Assembly (NCBI GenBank): GCA_963169045.1
Contig: CAUJDF010000103.1
Coordinates: forward strand, 62,001-126,000
Direction of reading: 5' to 3'
Length of the DNA: 64,000 nt
DNA from: Myxococcota bacterium
Lineage (GTDB): Bacteria > Myxococcota_A > Bradymonadia > UBA7976 > UBA1532
Position numbers and translations under genes: made by a program. Numbering within the stretch: position 1 is the stretch's first letter; every line of letters begins with the position of its first letter. Below are positions 53,211 to 62,981 of the stretch, piece by piece. The notes under the pieces were generated by a model. It had not been told where the DNA came from. It ran no database searches and saw only the letters and a program-made list of their open reading frames with translations.

Positions 53211-53984
53211 ATGACTGCCGACCCGCCCGATCCCGACGGCATCGACCGCGTGCTGGCCGGGTTGCCGACACGCGCGCCGCCGCCGGACGAGCCGCACGGC
53301 GACGACGGCGAGCTCGTCGCGCTGCGGGCGGGCACGCTTTCGCCCGACGCCGCCGCCCGCCTCGAGGCGCACCTGGCGCGGTGCGCCGAGTGTCGCGCCG
53401 TCCTGCGCGCGCTGGCGCGGCCCGTCCCCGACGCGATGCTCACCCGCGCCGAGGGCGCCGTCCTGCGCCGGCGCCGCTGGCCGTACGCCGTGGTGGGCGG
53501 CCTGCTCGCCGCGGCCGCGGCGGCGGCGATCGTGCTCGTCGGGCCCGACGTCGCCGACCGACCGCTTCCGCCCGAGTACGGGCTCACCGTCAGCGGAGGT
53601 CTGCGCGAGAGCCGCAGCGACCGTCCGGCGTCCCTCCGCTTCCTGCCCGACAGCCGCGTGCGGATCGATCTGGCGCCAGCGGCCGAGCTGCGCGGCGAGG
53701 CGCCGTCGGTCGCGGTGTTCGTCTCGGTGCCCGGCGGTCCGCTCCAGGCCGTCGAGGCGAGCGTGCAGCGCGGCGGCGGCGGCGCGCTGCGCGTGGAGGG
53801 GGTCGCACGCGACCTCTTCGGCGAGACGCCGGGGCCGCGTACGCTGCACGTCGCCCTGGCGAGCGAACCGGCGGCGCTGCGGGACCTCTCCGGCCGCGCG
53901 CCCGAGGCGGCGCCCGGCGTGCGGTGGCTCGAGGCGAAAGTCGAATACTTGCGGGACGTTCCCGACGCGGAGGTGCCCCGATGA
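53211..53984 (+). CDS. Zinc-finger transmembrane anti-sigma-like protein
   Basis: The 257-aa protein starts at ATG 53211 behind AGGTAGGAG. Its cytoplasmic N-terminus has the zf-HC2/ZAS signature H54-x3-C58-x2-C61 (AHLARCAEC) found in anti-sigma factors that mask ECF sigma factors. One transmembrane helix (residues 90-111, WPYAVVGGLLAAAAAAAIVL) leads to a strand-rich outside domain of about 145 residues (ESRSDRPASLRFLPDSRVRI). That topology allows an outside protease to trigger release of the inside sigma factor. Its stop overlaps the next start as ATGA, coupling it to the subtilase gene. Confidence 0.85.
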   Translation: MTADPPDPDGIDRVLAGLPTRAPPPDEPHGDDGELVALRAGTLSPDAAARLEAHLARCAECRAVLRALARPVPDAMLTRAEGAVLRRRRWPYAVVGGLLAAAAAAAIVLVGPDVADRPLPPEYGLTVSGGLRESRSDRPASLRFLPDSRVRIDLAPAAELRGEAPSVAVFVSVPGGPLQAVEASVQRGGGGALRVEGVARDLFGETPGPRTLHVALASEPAALRDLSGRAPEAAPGVRWLEAKVEYLRDVPDAEVPR

Positions 53985-56347
53985 CGCGGGCGGTGGGACT
54001 GTTGTGCGCCGCGCTGGCGCTGGGTGGCTGCGAGTGGCTCCGCGGGGGCGGACGCGACGAGGGCGACGGCGAGCCGCCCGACCCGGGGCCGTCCGTCGAG
54101 GCCGTCGTCGAGCCGGTGCTCTCACCGGAGGCCGGCGACGGGCACCAGCGCTTCTACGAGGTGCGCTTCGTCCAGCGCCGGGAGGATCCGCGCATCGGCG
54201 GCGTCGACGGCCAGTTCCCCGCGCCGGCGCTCCCGCTGCTCGACGTCTGCCGCAACGACCGCTTCTTCGTGCACTTCGCCGAGGACGAGTGGCCCGCCGA
54301 GGTCCTCGCCGCCGACACCTTCGACGAGCAGCTCGCGGCGCTCCTCACGCGCGCGGTCGAGCCGAACGTCGGCGAGTGGTTCGACCGTCCGGCGCCGGGC
54401 GACGAGACGCTGCACGTCGACGCGGCGTTCCTCTGCGAGGCGGTGGGCACGATCGCCGACGACTCCGAAGACGCCTACGTCGCGCTCACGGGCAGGGCCG
54501 GCGAGCTCAACGGCCGCCGCATCCGGGTCGGGCGCGTGTGCGGCTTCGGCCCGCAGGCGGTCGAGGGCGCCGCCGGTCCGGTCGTCGACGCCGGCCCCCT
54601 GCTGCGCCGGTGGCACCTGATCCGGGCGGGCGCCGAGGTCGTCGACCCGCCGGCGTTCGCCGCCGCCGACGTGCTGCTCGTCGACACCGGCGTCGAGCCC
54701 GGGGTCGCCGCGGCGCTCGAGGTCGAGACGCTCGGCGCCGCGCCGGGGGCCTCCGTCCACCACGGCACGGCGATGGCCCTGCTGCTGCGCCAGCTCGTCC
54801 CTCCGGGCGCCGGTCGCCTCGTCTCGCTCCCGGTGTTCGACGCGTCGGGCCAGAGCACGCCCACGGTGCTCGCGCGCGCCCTCGAGCGCGGGATGCGCTC
54901 GCTCGGCGACAGCGGGCAGCCGCTCATCGTCAACCTCAGCCTCGGCTGGCCGCCCGAGCTCTCGCTGCCGCGCGTCCTCTGGGCCGGCGACCCCAAGGCG
55001 CCCGCCTGCCAGGTGCTCGAGGACGGCATCGGCGAGGAGGTGCGCTACGCGCTCGCCCACGCCGCGGAGTGGCTGGGCCGCCCCGTGCTCTCCGTCGCCG
55101 CGGCGGGCAATCGCCCCGGCGGCCACGCCGTCGGCGCGGGCATGTTCGGGAGCGGGTTCGCCGTCGACGCGGCCGCGGCGACGACCTGCGCGCCCGGCGG
55201 ACCGTCGCCGCGCTGGTTCTTCCCCGGCCAGTGGGGTCTCGACACCGCCGGCGCCTGCCCCTGGGGTCGCCGTCCGGGCCCGCTCGCGCTCGCGGTGGGC
55301 GCCGTCGACGCCGACGATGCGCCCTCGACGCTCTCCGTCGACGCCGAGCCGCCGCTCGTCGCGCCCGGCCAGAACGTGATCGCGTGGAGCGACCGGGTCG
55401 CGCCCGCGCCGGCGGCGCTCCCCGCCTGCGGTCCGGCCGACACGGACGCGCCCGACCTCGTGCGGCTGCCGATGACCGTCTCCGGGACGTCGGTGGCGGC
55501 GGCGCTGACGAGCGGCGTCGCCGCGCTGGTGCAGGCGGAGGCGATCGAGCGCCTCGGCGCGCCGCTCGAGGGCGACACGCTGGCCCGGCTGATCGGCCTC
55601 ACCGCCACGCCGCTCGGCCGTCCGGGCATCGGGGGCGCGAGCGTGCAGCGCGTGTCGCTGTGCCGCGCGCTGACCGCGCTGCGCGCCTGCGCGCCGCTCG
55701 TGGCGTGCGTCCGGGCCGGCGGCGACTGCGACGTCGAGCTCGACACGTGCTCGTTCCAGCCCTGCCCGGAGCTTCAGCCGTTCCCCACCGAGCTCGAGGC
55801 GGACCCGCTCGCGGCGCCGGCCTGCCGGGCCGACGACGTCTCGCCGATCGACGTCGCGCCGCTCGCCGCGCCCGACTGCCACGGAGCCGATCCGGCGCGA
55901 TGCCCGTACCTCACGAGCGAAGCGGGGCCCGTGTTCGACCGCTACTCCGTGGGACACCTGGGACCGCAGCCGGCGCTGCCCGGTTGTCCGGATTGCTACA
56001 TCTTCTGCAACAGCGGCGGCAGCCTCGACCTGTACCTGCGGCTCAACACGTCGCTGCCCACGACGACGCGCTTCCGCGGCGCATGGCTGCTCACCAAGAA
56101 CAGCGCGGGGGTCTCCTCGACCCTGACGCTCGCCGCCCCCGGCGTCGCACCCGCGCTCACGGACCTCCGCACGTGGCGCCCCGGCGCGATCATCAAGATC
56201 ACGGGCATCGCCGGCTCGCGCACGTCGCTCGCGCCGATCCCCGGCGGCTGCTTCGGCGGCCAGGGCACGCTGATCACCGAGCTCTCGACGACCTCGAGCC
56301 TCACCTACGTACGCGACTACTCGGCCCTGAACGTCGTCCGGCGCTGA
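53981..56347 (+). CDS. Subtilisin-like (S8) serine protease lipoprotein
   Basis: The 788-aa protein starts at ATG 53981 (ATGA overlap) with signal peptide and lipobox (LALGGC). A 210-residue N-terminal part without clear match could be a sensor or prodomain. The S8 triad is D235 (DVLLVDTGVE), H261 (VHHGTAM) and S504 (SGTSVAAAL), with the oxyanion Asn in AAAGNRPGG. The D-H spacing is shorter than in subtilisin, and long inserts rich in Cys lie between His and Ser. The final 170 residues form a strand-rich Cys-containing domain. It ends with TGATG, its stop sharing one base with the sigma factor start. Confidence 0.88.
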   Translation: MTRAVGLLCAALALGGCEWLRGGGRDEGDGEPPDPGPSVEAVVEPVLSPEAGDGHQRFYEVRFVQRREDPRIGGVDGQFPAPALPLLDVCRNDRFFVHFAEDEWPAEVLAADTFDEQLAALLTRAVEPNVGEWFDRPAPGDETLHVDAAFLCEAVGTIADDSEDAYVALTGRAGELNGRRIRVGRVCGFGPQAVEGAAGPVVDAGPLLRRWHLIRAGAEVVDPPAFAAADVLLVDTGVEPGVAAALEVETLGAAPGASVHHGTAMALLLRQLVPPGAGRLVSLPVFDASGQSTPTVLARALERGMRSLGDSGQPLIVNLSLGWPPELSLPRVLWAGDPKAPACQVLEDGIGEEVRYALAHAAEWLGRPVLSVAAAGNRPGGHAVGAGMFGSGFAVDAAAATTCAPGGPSPRWFFPGQWGLDTAGACPWGRRPGPLALAVGAVDADDAPSTLSVDAEPPLVAPGQNVIAWSDRVAPAPAALPACGPADTDAPDLVRLPMTVSGTSVAAALTSGVAALVQAEAIERLGAPLEGDTLARLIGLTATPLGRPGIGGASVQRVSLCRALTALRACAPLVACVRAGGDCDVELDTCSFQPCPELQPFPTELEADPLAAPACRADDVSPIDVAPLAAPDCHGADPARCPYLTSEAGPVFDRYSVGHLGPQPALPGCPDCYIFCNSGGSLDLYLRLNTSLPTTTRFRGAWLLTKNSAGVSSTLTLAAPGVAPALTDLRTWRPGAIIKITGIAGSRTSLAPIPGGCFGGQGTLITELSTTSSLTYVRDYSALNVVRR

Positions 56348-56988
56348 TGCTGTTCGCGCTCCTCGCCGTCCTCGCGGCGGCGCTCCTCGCCGCCGACGAC
56401 CCGCTCGCCTTCGTCCGCCGCGCGCTCGGCGGCGACGGCGGCTCGCTGCGGGCGCTCGTCCGCCGCCTCGTCCCCGTGATCAAGGCGCGCACCGACGTCT
56501 TCCTCGCCGCGCGCCCCGGCCGCCGCATCGGACCGCACGGCGCCGACGACCTCGTGCAGGACGTGTGGCTCGCGCTCATCAAGGACGGCGGCCGTCTGTT
56601 GCTCGCCTGGGACCCGGCGCGCGGCATGACGCTCGAGGGCTACGTCGGGCTCGTCACGAAGCGCGAGCTCTGGGGCCGCGTCCGCCAGGAGACCGCCGGC
56701 AAGCGCGGCAGCGGTCTGCGCGCCGTCGACCTCGACGACGTCGACGCGCCGGCGGCGCACGACGTCGAGGCCGAAGCCATCGGCCGAGACCTCGCCCGCA
56801 GCCTGTCCGACCACCTCGAACAGCAGCTCCCGGAGCGCGGCCGCCTCGTCATGCGCTACCTCTACACCGACCAGTGCTCGCCCGCCGAGGTCGCCGACCT
56901 GCTCGGCGTGAACCTGCAGGTCGTCTACAACTGGCAGCACAAGATCCGGCAGCTCGCCCACGCCTTCCTGAGCGCCTCCGCGGCCTGA
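56347..56988 (+). CDS. ECF-type sigma factor with hydrophobic N-terminus
   Basis: The 213-aa protein starts at ATG 56347 within TGATG. Region 2 is seen in RRALGGDGGSLRALVRRLVP and DDLVQDVWLALIKDGGRLLL (the DLVQDVW motif is diagnostic), with YVGLVTKRELW completing it. Region 4 is QQLPERGRLVMRYLYTDQCS, then PAEVADLLGVNLQVVYNWQ, a helix-turn-helix. It belongs to the group of ECF-like factors common in Myxococcota. The first 17 residues (MLFALLAVLAAALLAAD) are strongly hydrophobic, which is odd for a cytoplasmic sigma factor. No GTG, TTG or ATG gives a shorter start before region 2. Confidence 0.88.
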   Translation: MLFALLAVLAAALLAADDPLAFVRRALGGDGGSLRALVRRLVPVIKARTDVFLAARPGRRIGPHGADDLVQDVWLALIKDGGRLLLAWDPARGMTLEGYVGLVTKRELWGRVRQETAGKRGSGLRAVDLDDVDAPAAHDVEAEAIGRDLARSLSDHLEQQLPERGRLVMRYLYTDQCSPAEVADLLGVNLQVVYNWQHKIRQLAHAFLSASAA

Positions 56989-57090
56989 AGAGAAAAACGC
57001 GCGCCGAAAAAAGGACGGAGACCCGCCTGCGTAAAGGGCCGCCGACGACGCCACTCACGGCGTCTCGCACCACCCACGCAGGAGTGTGTC

Positions 57091-60000
57091 ATGCGCACGA
57101 AAGGTCGCATTGCGCTCGGCGCCATCGCACTGATGGCATGTGATCCCACAACGAGCACGGATGAGTCGCCCGCCACCGGGACGCTCGAGGCGAACCTGCG
57201 CCTCCCCGACGACGTCTCGATCGGAGGCATCCGCCTCGACGTGTACGACGGCGCGCTCGTCGTCGAGAGCCGCACGCTGACCCCGGAGCGCCAGCCCATC
57301 CCGGGCACCGGCGACGTCACGATGGGCGGCGATGTGTTGATGGCGCTGCCGCCGGGCACCTACCGGGCGGTCGCCACGGCGCTCGACGACCGGGGCGAGC
57401 CGAGTGAGATGTGCCGCCCCGCGTCGGCCGAGGCGGAGGTCCGCGCCGGCGCCACGAACGAGATCGTGCTGCTCGTCCCGTGCACCAGCGACGGCACCGG
57501 CGGCCTCGACGTCGTCGTCGGCGTCGACCGCGCGCCGGTCATCACCGATCTGCGCGTCGTGCCCAGCAAGTTCACGCAGACCTGCCGCGCCGTCAGCATC
57601 TTCGCCCCCGCGACCGACCCCGACGGGCAGCCGCTCGACTACACGTGGGAGATCGTCTCGTCGCCCGAAGGCGCGACGGGGCGCCTGCGCGGCGCGGACG
57701 GCGTCGCCCAGTTCGGCACCCAGGATGCCGGCGACTACACGCTGCGCGTCTCGGTGCAGGGGCCGTCCGGCGAGCCGGCGTCGCTCGAGTTTCCCATCCA
57801 CGTCGAGAAGGGGGAGGGCGACTGCGACGCCGACCGCGACCAGGACCAGGTGCCCGACCTCGTCGACAACTGCTCGCTCCTGCCCAACCCGGACCAGGCC
57901 GACAGCGACGACGACGGCATCGGCGACGTCTGCGCGGAGGGCCCGCTCCGCATCTCGTTCGCCGTCAATCCGCAGCTGCGCCCGGCCCGCGACGTCGTCG
58001 TCGACGGCAACCAGCGCCAGCGCCCCGTCGCGCGCATCATCGGCCCCGAGGCCGGCAGCGCCGACTTCATCGCCGACGAGGTCGTGCTCGCCGGGGCCAC
58101 CCAGGGCCAGCTCGATGCCTTCCTCGCCCGCTGGAACGGGCAGGTCGTCGGCAAGCTCGACCTGACCGACCTCGGCGCGCCGAACGCCGGCCCGTTCTAC
58201 CTCGTGCGCGTCGACGCGGCGGCCGCCGATCCCGCGGAGCTGCCCGCGCTCGCGCGCAAGGCGGACCGCCTCGGCCGCGGCGCCCACGAGGTGTCGAGCG
58301 AAGAGGGCCTGCGCCTGCTCACCGTCGCGGCCAAGGCCACGGTCGAGGACGGGCTGACCGTCGCCGCCAACTGGCTGCTCGAGGGCGACGACGTGTGGGG
58401 CCGCTCCACGGCCGAGGCGCCCGCCGGCCCCGGCGGCTACACGCCCGACGCGTTCGGCTGGCCGTTCCTCTCCCGCGGATCCACTCAGGATTTCGGCGTC
58501 GCCGAGGCCTGGCGCCTGCTCGAGGCCAGCGGCCGCGACGCCAACCGCGTGAGCATCGCCGTGATCGACGGCGGCTTCGTCGCCAACCCGGACCTGCCGA
58601 CCGCGCGCATCTTCCCCGCCGGCGCGTTCGGCCGCCCCAACAGCTATGACTGCTCGGGCGGCAACCCGTGCCCCTGGCACGGCACCACCGTCGCCGCCAC
58701 CGCCGCCGCCGTGCCCGACAACGGCTATGGCATCGCCGGCTCGGGCGGCCTCGTCGCGGATCCCATCCTCATCCAGACGCCTGCGCCCGACTTCTTCGAA
58801 TACATCCGCTTCGCCGTCTCGACGCTGCCCGCGGCGGCCGGCGCGGGACCGCGCATCCTCAACATCAGCGCCTCGGCGGACATCCCGGCGGTCCCCTGCG
58901 CCTTCGCCTGCCCCGCGCTCGACCTCGTCTCGATGGGCCTGCGCGCGGCCGGTGTGCTGACCGTGGCGTCGGCCGGCAACAATGGCCGCGACGTGGACCG
59001 CCGCGACTGCCTCTGGCCGTTCGGCTGCTGGGAGTCGGTCGGCGTCGTGCCCTGCGAGCTCAACAGCGTGATGTGCGTCGGCGGCCTCGCCTGGGACAGC
59101 AACGACCGCGACGAGAACTCCGCCTATGGCACCGAGGCCGGCGGCGGCACGGTCGATGTGTTCGGTCCCTACACCGTCTGGACGATCCTGCCGAACGCGG
59201 ATGGCAGCGGCCCGCCGAACCAGGCCGTCACGCGGAGCGGCACCAGCTACTCGTCGCCGTTCGTCGCCGGCTGCGCCGCGCTCACCTGGGCCGCCAACCC
59301 GCGCCTCGACGCCAGCGGCGTGGAGCGCCTGATCCAGAGCAGCGTCCGCACCCGCGGCCTCGGCAACGACGCGCGCAACAAGGTCGACTGCCACGGCGCC
59401 GTCCGCGCGGCGCTCGGCGGCGACGCGCCGCCCTTCGTCCGGATCAACAACCCGGTGGACGGAGACCGCTGGCTGCGCGACGGCCGCGCCCTCGCCCTCA
59501 CCGGCCTCGCCCACGACGAGGAGGACGGCGTCCTCACGCCCGAGTGGCGCAGCGACCGCGACGGCGCGCTCGGCCGCGGGGTCACCGTCCTCGTGCCGCG
59601 CCTCTCGATCGGTCGCCACGTGATCACCGCCACCGTGCGCGACAGCCGCGGCTGGCGCGTCAGCGACCACGTCACCATCGACGTCGGCGTGGCCGCTCCG
59701 CCGGTGTCCATCGTCTCGCCCGCCGAGGGCGCCGCCATCCCGGTGAGCCAGCGCGTCTTCCTCGACGCCAACTCGAGCGACTTCGGCCGCATGCCCCCGC
59801 TGCCCGACGCCAGCCTCGCCTGGTACGTCGACGCCCGCGGCGGCGCGCCCGTGGCCCGCGGCCACCGCGCCGAGATCCCGGGCGACCGCCTCGCGCTCGG
59901 CGCGCACACGCTCATCCTCGTCGCGACGTACGAGGGCGGCGAGGTCGAGGTGCGACGCAACATCCGCACCATCGCCAACCCGGCCAACCGCCCCCCCGAG

Positions 60001-60309
60001 GCGCGCATCCTCGCGCCCGCCGACAGCAGCATCGTGTGGGGCGACCTGTACATGCGCGACGGGACCTACGCCGAGGTCGAGCTGCGCGGCGAGGCCCGCG
60101 ACGCCGAAGACGGCGCCGTCCCCGACGCGTCGGTCGTCTGGACGGACACCATCGACGGCCGCGCGCCCGTCGAGATCGCCCGCGGCCGCAGCGCCACCGT
60201 CCGCCTGCGCACCGGCGTGTTCCACACGCTGACGCTGACGGTGACCGACGCGAACGGCAACGTCACGCGGACGAGCGTGCGCGTGTTCGGCGCCGACATC
60301 CCCTACTGA
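57091..60309 (+). CDS. Large subtilisin-like serine protease lipoprotein with TSP3 unit and Ig-like domains
   Basis: The 1072-aa product starts at ATG 57091 after CAGGAG. Signal peptide and lipobox (ALMAC) lead into an Ig/carboxypeptidase-regulatory-like domain, a PKD-like domain (about 150-245), one TSP3 unit ([14 protein letters not shown]), then a prodomain-like segment (about 290-420). The S8 domain (about 465-780) has the Asp in SIAVIDGGF, the His in [10 protein letters not shown] and the Ser in [13 protein letters not shown], so it should be active. Three Ig-like domains follow. It lies 102 bp after the sigma factor gene on the same strand and may be co-transcribed or a regulon member. 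An inverted repeat CCTGCGT/ACGCAGG (57026, 57076) overlaps its ribosome binding site. Confidence 0.9.
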   Translation: MRTKGRIALGAIALMACDPTTSTDESPATGTLEANLRLPDDVSIGGIRLDVYDGALVVESRTLTPERQPIPGTGDVTMGGDVLMALPPGTYRAVATALDDRGEPSEMCRPASAEAEVRAGATNEIVLLVPCTSDGTGGLDVVVGVDRAPVITDLRVVPSKFTQTCRAVSIFAPATDPDGQPLDYTWEIVSSPEGATGRLRGADGVAQFGTQDAGDYTLRVSVQGPSGEPASLEFPIHVEKGEGDCDADRDQDQVPDLVDNCSLLPNPDQADSDDDGIGDVCAEGPLRISFAVNPQLRPARDVVVDGNQRQRPVARIIGPEAGSADFIADEVVLAGATQGQLDAFLARWNGQVVGKLDLTDLGAPNAGPFYLVRVDAAAADPAELPALARKADRLGRGAHEVSSEEGLRLLTVAAKATVEDGLTVAANWLLEGDDVWGRSTAEAPAGPGGYTPDAFGWPFLSRGSTQDFGVAEAWRLLEASGRDANRVSIAVIDGGFVANPDLPTARIFPAGAFGRPNSYDCSGGNPCPWHGTTVAATAAAVPDNGYGIAGSGGLVADPILIQTPAPDFFEYIRFAVSTLPAAAGAGPRILNISASADIPAVPCAFACPALDLVSMGLRAAGVLTVASAGNNGRDVDRRDCLWPFGCWESVGVVPCELNSVMCVGGLAWDSNDRDENSAYGTEAGGGTVDVFGPYTVWTILPNADGSGPPNQAVTRSGTSYSSPFVAGCAALTWAANPRLDASGVERLIQSSVRTRGLGNDARNKVDCHGAVRAALGGDAPPFVRINNPVDGDRWLRDGRALALTGLAHDEEDGVLTPEWRSDRDGALGRGVTVLVPRLSIGRHVITATVRDSRGWRVSDHVTIDVGVAAPPVSIVSPAEGAAIPVSQRVFLDANSSDFGRMPPLPDASLAWYVDARGGAPVARGHRAEIPGDRLALGAHTLILVATYEGGEVEVRRNIRTIANPANRPPEARILAPADSSIVWGDLYMRDGTYAEVELRGEARDAEDGAVPDASVVWTDTIDGRAPVEIARGRSATVRLRTGVFHTLTLTVTDANGNVTRTSVRVFGADIPY

Positions 60310-60359
60310 TCCCGCCGTCGAGCGCCGCGCCCCGCTCCCCGCCCCCGCTGCTCGTCCCT

Positions 60360-60389
60360 TTGTCGCCGTCACCCCGATGCGGCTAACCT
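60360..60389 (+). promoter_or_regulatory. Candidate leaderless promoter of the 60397 gene
   Basis: TTGTCG (60360-60365), 18 bp, TAACCT (60384-60389), then 7 nt to the ATG at 60397, with no Shine-Dalgarno sequence. Confidence 0.4.
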
Positions 60390-60396
60390 CTCGCCG

Positions 60397-62853
60397 ATGA
60401 ACAGGCTCCCTCTCTGGTTTGTGTTGGTGGTCGTCGGCTGCGACTCGGGCGGCGGCGATGGCGGCGGCGGCTGCGTCGAAGGCGGAACGACCGCGTGCGA
60501 CTGCGAGGACGGCGCCCGCGGCGTCCGCGTGTGCGGCGCCGACGGCGAGGCGCGCTGCGCCTGCGACGGCGGAGTCGTCGAGACCGACGGCGGCGTCGGG
60601 GCCGACGGCGACGTCGGCTGCGTGCCCGACTGCGTCGGCCGCGCGTGCGGCGCGGATGGCTGCGGCGCGACCTGCGGGTCGTGCGCCGCCGCCGAGGTCT
60701 GCGACCAGGCGGGGCAGTGCGCGGCGCCGCCGGCGGCGTGCGGCGACGGCGCCTGCGGCGACGACGAGGACTGCGGCACCTGCCCGGCGGACTGCGGCGC
60801 ATGCTGCGGCGACGGCCACTGCGCCCGCGGCGAGGACTGCGCGACCTGCGCCGCCGACTGCGCCTGCGCGATGGGGCGCGTCTGCAGCGCCGGCGCCTGC
60901 GAGGTGCGGGCGTGCGAGGGCGCCGACTGCGGCGCGCCGCCGCGCATCCTCACCTTCAACGTGAACACCCGCCGCCTGACCGACGGCGAGCAGATCACCT
61001 TCTCGGCGGTGGTCACCGATCCCGACGGGGTCGCCGACCTCGTCGGCGGCCTGCTCGAGGACGCGGGCGGCGCCGCGTACGGCGCCTTCGTCGCCGCTGG
61101 CGAGGCAGGCGCGTACCAGATGGCGCTCGGCTGGGATGCCATCCACGCGGTCCGTCCCATCGAGTTCGAGGGCGAGGCGACGCGAGACTTCGTGGCGGTG
61201 TTCTTCGACCAGGCCGGCAACCGCGTCACCGAGACGCTGCAGATCGCGCTGCACTGCGACGCGGCCGGCGGCGTCGCCTGCGCCGGCCGCTGCACCGACC
61301 TGAACGAGGCCCGGCACTGCGGGGCCTGCCGCGCCGCCTGCGACGGTGTCTGCCGCGACCGGCAGTGCGCCTGCGCGGACGGGCTCATGCGTTGCGGCGG
61401 GGGCTGCGTCGACACGGGCGCCGACGCCGCACACTGCGGCGGCTGCGACCGCGCCTGCCCCGGCGCCGAGGGTGGGGCCCCGGTCTGCGTGGACGGCGGC
61501 TGCGGCGATCCCTGCCTCGCGAGCGCCCGCACGACGTGCGGCGGCGCGTGCGTCGACACCGACGCCGATCCCGCCCACTGCGGCGACTGCGGTCACGCTT
61601 GCGAGGCGCCAGCCGGCGGCACGGCGACGTGCGGCGGCGGCGAGTGCGGCGTCCGGTGCGCGGCGGGACGCGCGATGTGCGGCGGGCAGTGCGCCGAGTG
61701 CCCCGGCGAGCCCGCCACGGAGGTCGCCTGCGCCGGCGACCGCTGCGTCGCCGTCGCCTGCGAGGACGGTGCGCGACTCTGCGACGGCGCGTGCACCGTG
61801 TGCCCGAGCGAGGGCGTCGCGCAGGCGGACTGCGTCGGCCGACGCTGCCTCGCCACGGCGTGCCGCGAAGGCTTCCACGTGTGCGCCGAGGGCTGCTGCC
61901 CCTGGCGCTTCGGCGACGTCGCGCCCGCCGCGAGCTTCGCCCTGGCCCTCGACGGCGCCGGCCGCCCGCACGTGGTCCTCGGCACGCGCGAGCGCGTCCG
62001 GCTCGCCCGCCTCGACCCGGCCTCCGGCGAGTGGGACGCCGCGGAGGTGGCGCCGCTCGCCCCCGAGGTGGCGTTCGCGCCGGACGTCGCGCTCGCCTTC
62101 GCCGGCGAGACGCCCTATGTCGCCTACAGCTGGTTCACGCCCGCGCCGCCCGAGGGCGTCTCGGCGGGCGAGCTCCGCTTCGTGCGCCGCGACGGCGCGG
62201 GCTGGGCCGAGCTCGGCAGCCGCCGCGACTCGGGCCTCGACCTCCCCCGCGGACCGACCCTGGCCACCGACGACCGCGGCGCAGTGCACGGCTGCTACGA
62301 GAACAACCGGCTGTGGTGCGGCCCGCTGGTCGACTTCGCGCCCGTCCAGGTGACCGACGTCCGGGCCCAGGCGCCGCACCTGGTCTTCGACGGCGCCGTC
62401 CCGCACGTGACGTGGCGGAACTTCGCCGGCGGCGCCGTGGGCCATGCGACGCGCGGCGACGCCTGGCAGGTCGCCATCGCCGACCACGCGCGCGCGAGCC
62501 AGCCGCCCCGCCTCGCGGTCACCGCCGAGGGCCCGGTGCTCGTCCATGCCAACGAAGCCAACGAGCTCGCGTGGACGCGCCGCGTCGCGAACGTGTGGCG
62601 GACGGAGCGCGTCCTGGCCGATGCCATCTTCGGCGCCGACTTCGACGTCGCCGCCGACGCCGCCGGAGCGCCCGTCGTCTGCGTCGGCACGGCTCGCGGT
62701 CTGCTGCTGCTGCGCCGCGACGGCGCACGCTGGCGCGAGGCGCCGGTCGAACGCCAGGCGACGAGTCGGTGCCGCATCGCCGTGTCGCCCGAAGGCGCGA
62801 TCCACCTCGTCTACGTCGACGTCGGCCGGAACGTCATTCGCGCCGCGCGCTGA
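60397..62853 (+). CDS. Cysteine-rich lipoprotein with C-terminal propeller-like region
   Basis: The 818-aa product has a signal peptide and lipobox (LVVVGC). Residues about 25-185 and 285-500 are packed with cysteines in repeats such as CGGGCVDTGADAAHCGGCDR and CVDTDADPAHCGDCGHAC, a repeat class frequent in myxobacterial exported proteins. Between them sits a strand-rich domain (VFFDQAGNRVTE). The last 310 residues have four or five related blades (PHVVLGTRERVRLARLDP, AVHGCYENNRLWCG, PHVTWRNFAGGAVGHATRG) resembling a propeller. No catalytic motif was seen. It is probably a surface-exposed binding protein. Confidence 0.82.
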   Translation: MNRLPLWFVLVVVGCDSGGGDGGGGCVEGGTTACDCEDGARGVRVCGADGEARCACDGGVVETDGGVGADGDVGCVPDCVGRACGADGCGATCGSCAAAEVCDQAGQCAAPPAACGDGACGDDEDCGTCPADCGACCGDGHCARGEDCATCAADCACAMGRVCSAGACEVRACEGADCGAPPRILTFNVNTRRLTDGEQITFSAVVTDPDGVADLVGGLLEDAGGAAYGAFVAAGEAGAYQMALGWDAIHAVRPIEFEGEATRDFVAVFFDQAGNRVTETLQIALHCDAAGGVACAGRCTDLNEARHCGACRAACDGVCRDRQCACADGLMRCGGGCVDTGADAAHCGGCDRACPGAEGGAPVCVDGGCGDPCLASARTTCGGACVDTDADPAHCGDCGHACEAPAGGTATCGGGECGVRCAAGRAMCGGQCAECPGEPATEVACAGDRCVAVACEDGARLCDGACTVCPSEGVAQADCVGRRCLATACREGFHVCAEGCCPWRFGDVAPAASFALALDGAGRPHVVLGTRERVRLARLDPASGEWDAAEVAPLAPEVAFAPDVALAFAGETPYVAYSWFTPAPPEGVSAGELRFVRRDGAGWAELGSRRDSGLDLPRGPTLATDDRGAVHGCYENNRLWCGPLVDFAPVQVTDVRAQAPHLVFDGAVPHVTWRNFAGGAVGHATRGDAWQVAIADHARASQPPRLAVTAEGPVLVHANEANELAWTRRVANVWRTERVLADAIFGADFDVAADAAGAPVVCVGTARGLLLLRRDGARWREAPVERQATSRCRIAVSPEGAIHLVYVDVGRNVIRAAR

Positions 62854-62981
62854 CGCCCTGCCTCATCGCCTGTCCCCTCGAAGCGGCGCGTGACATGCGC
62901 TCCCACGCATGCCAGGATGCGAGACGGGCGGGGCGCCCGGCGGCGTCCCGGCAGGCAACGACCACGCGGGAGCGAGACATC

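Noticed and set aside
50447-56988. TPR-CHAT plus sigma factor considered as a type III-E CRISPR (Craspase) locus
   Set aside because: There is no gRAMP effector, CRISPR array or Csx30/Csx31-like gene, and the CHAT protein here is an exported lipoprotein.
57055-62805. 1916-codon minus-strand frame opposite the second subtilase and the Cys-rich lipoprotein
   Set aside because: Antisense artefact; the plus strand has catalytic triad motifs and a lipobox.
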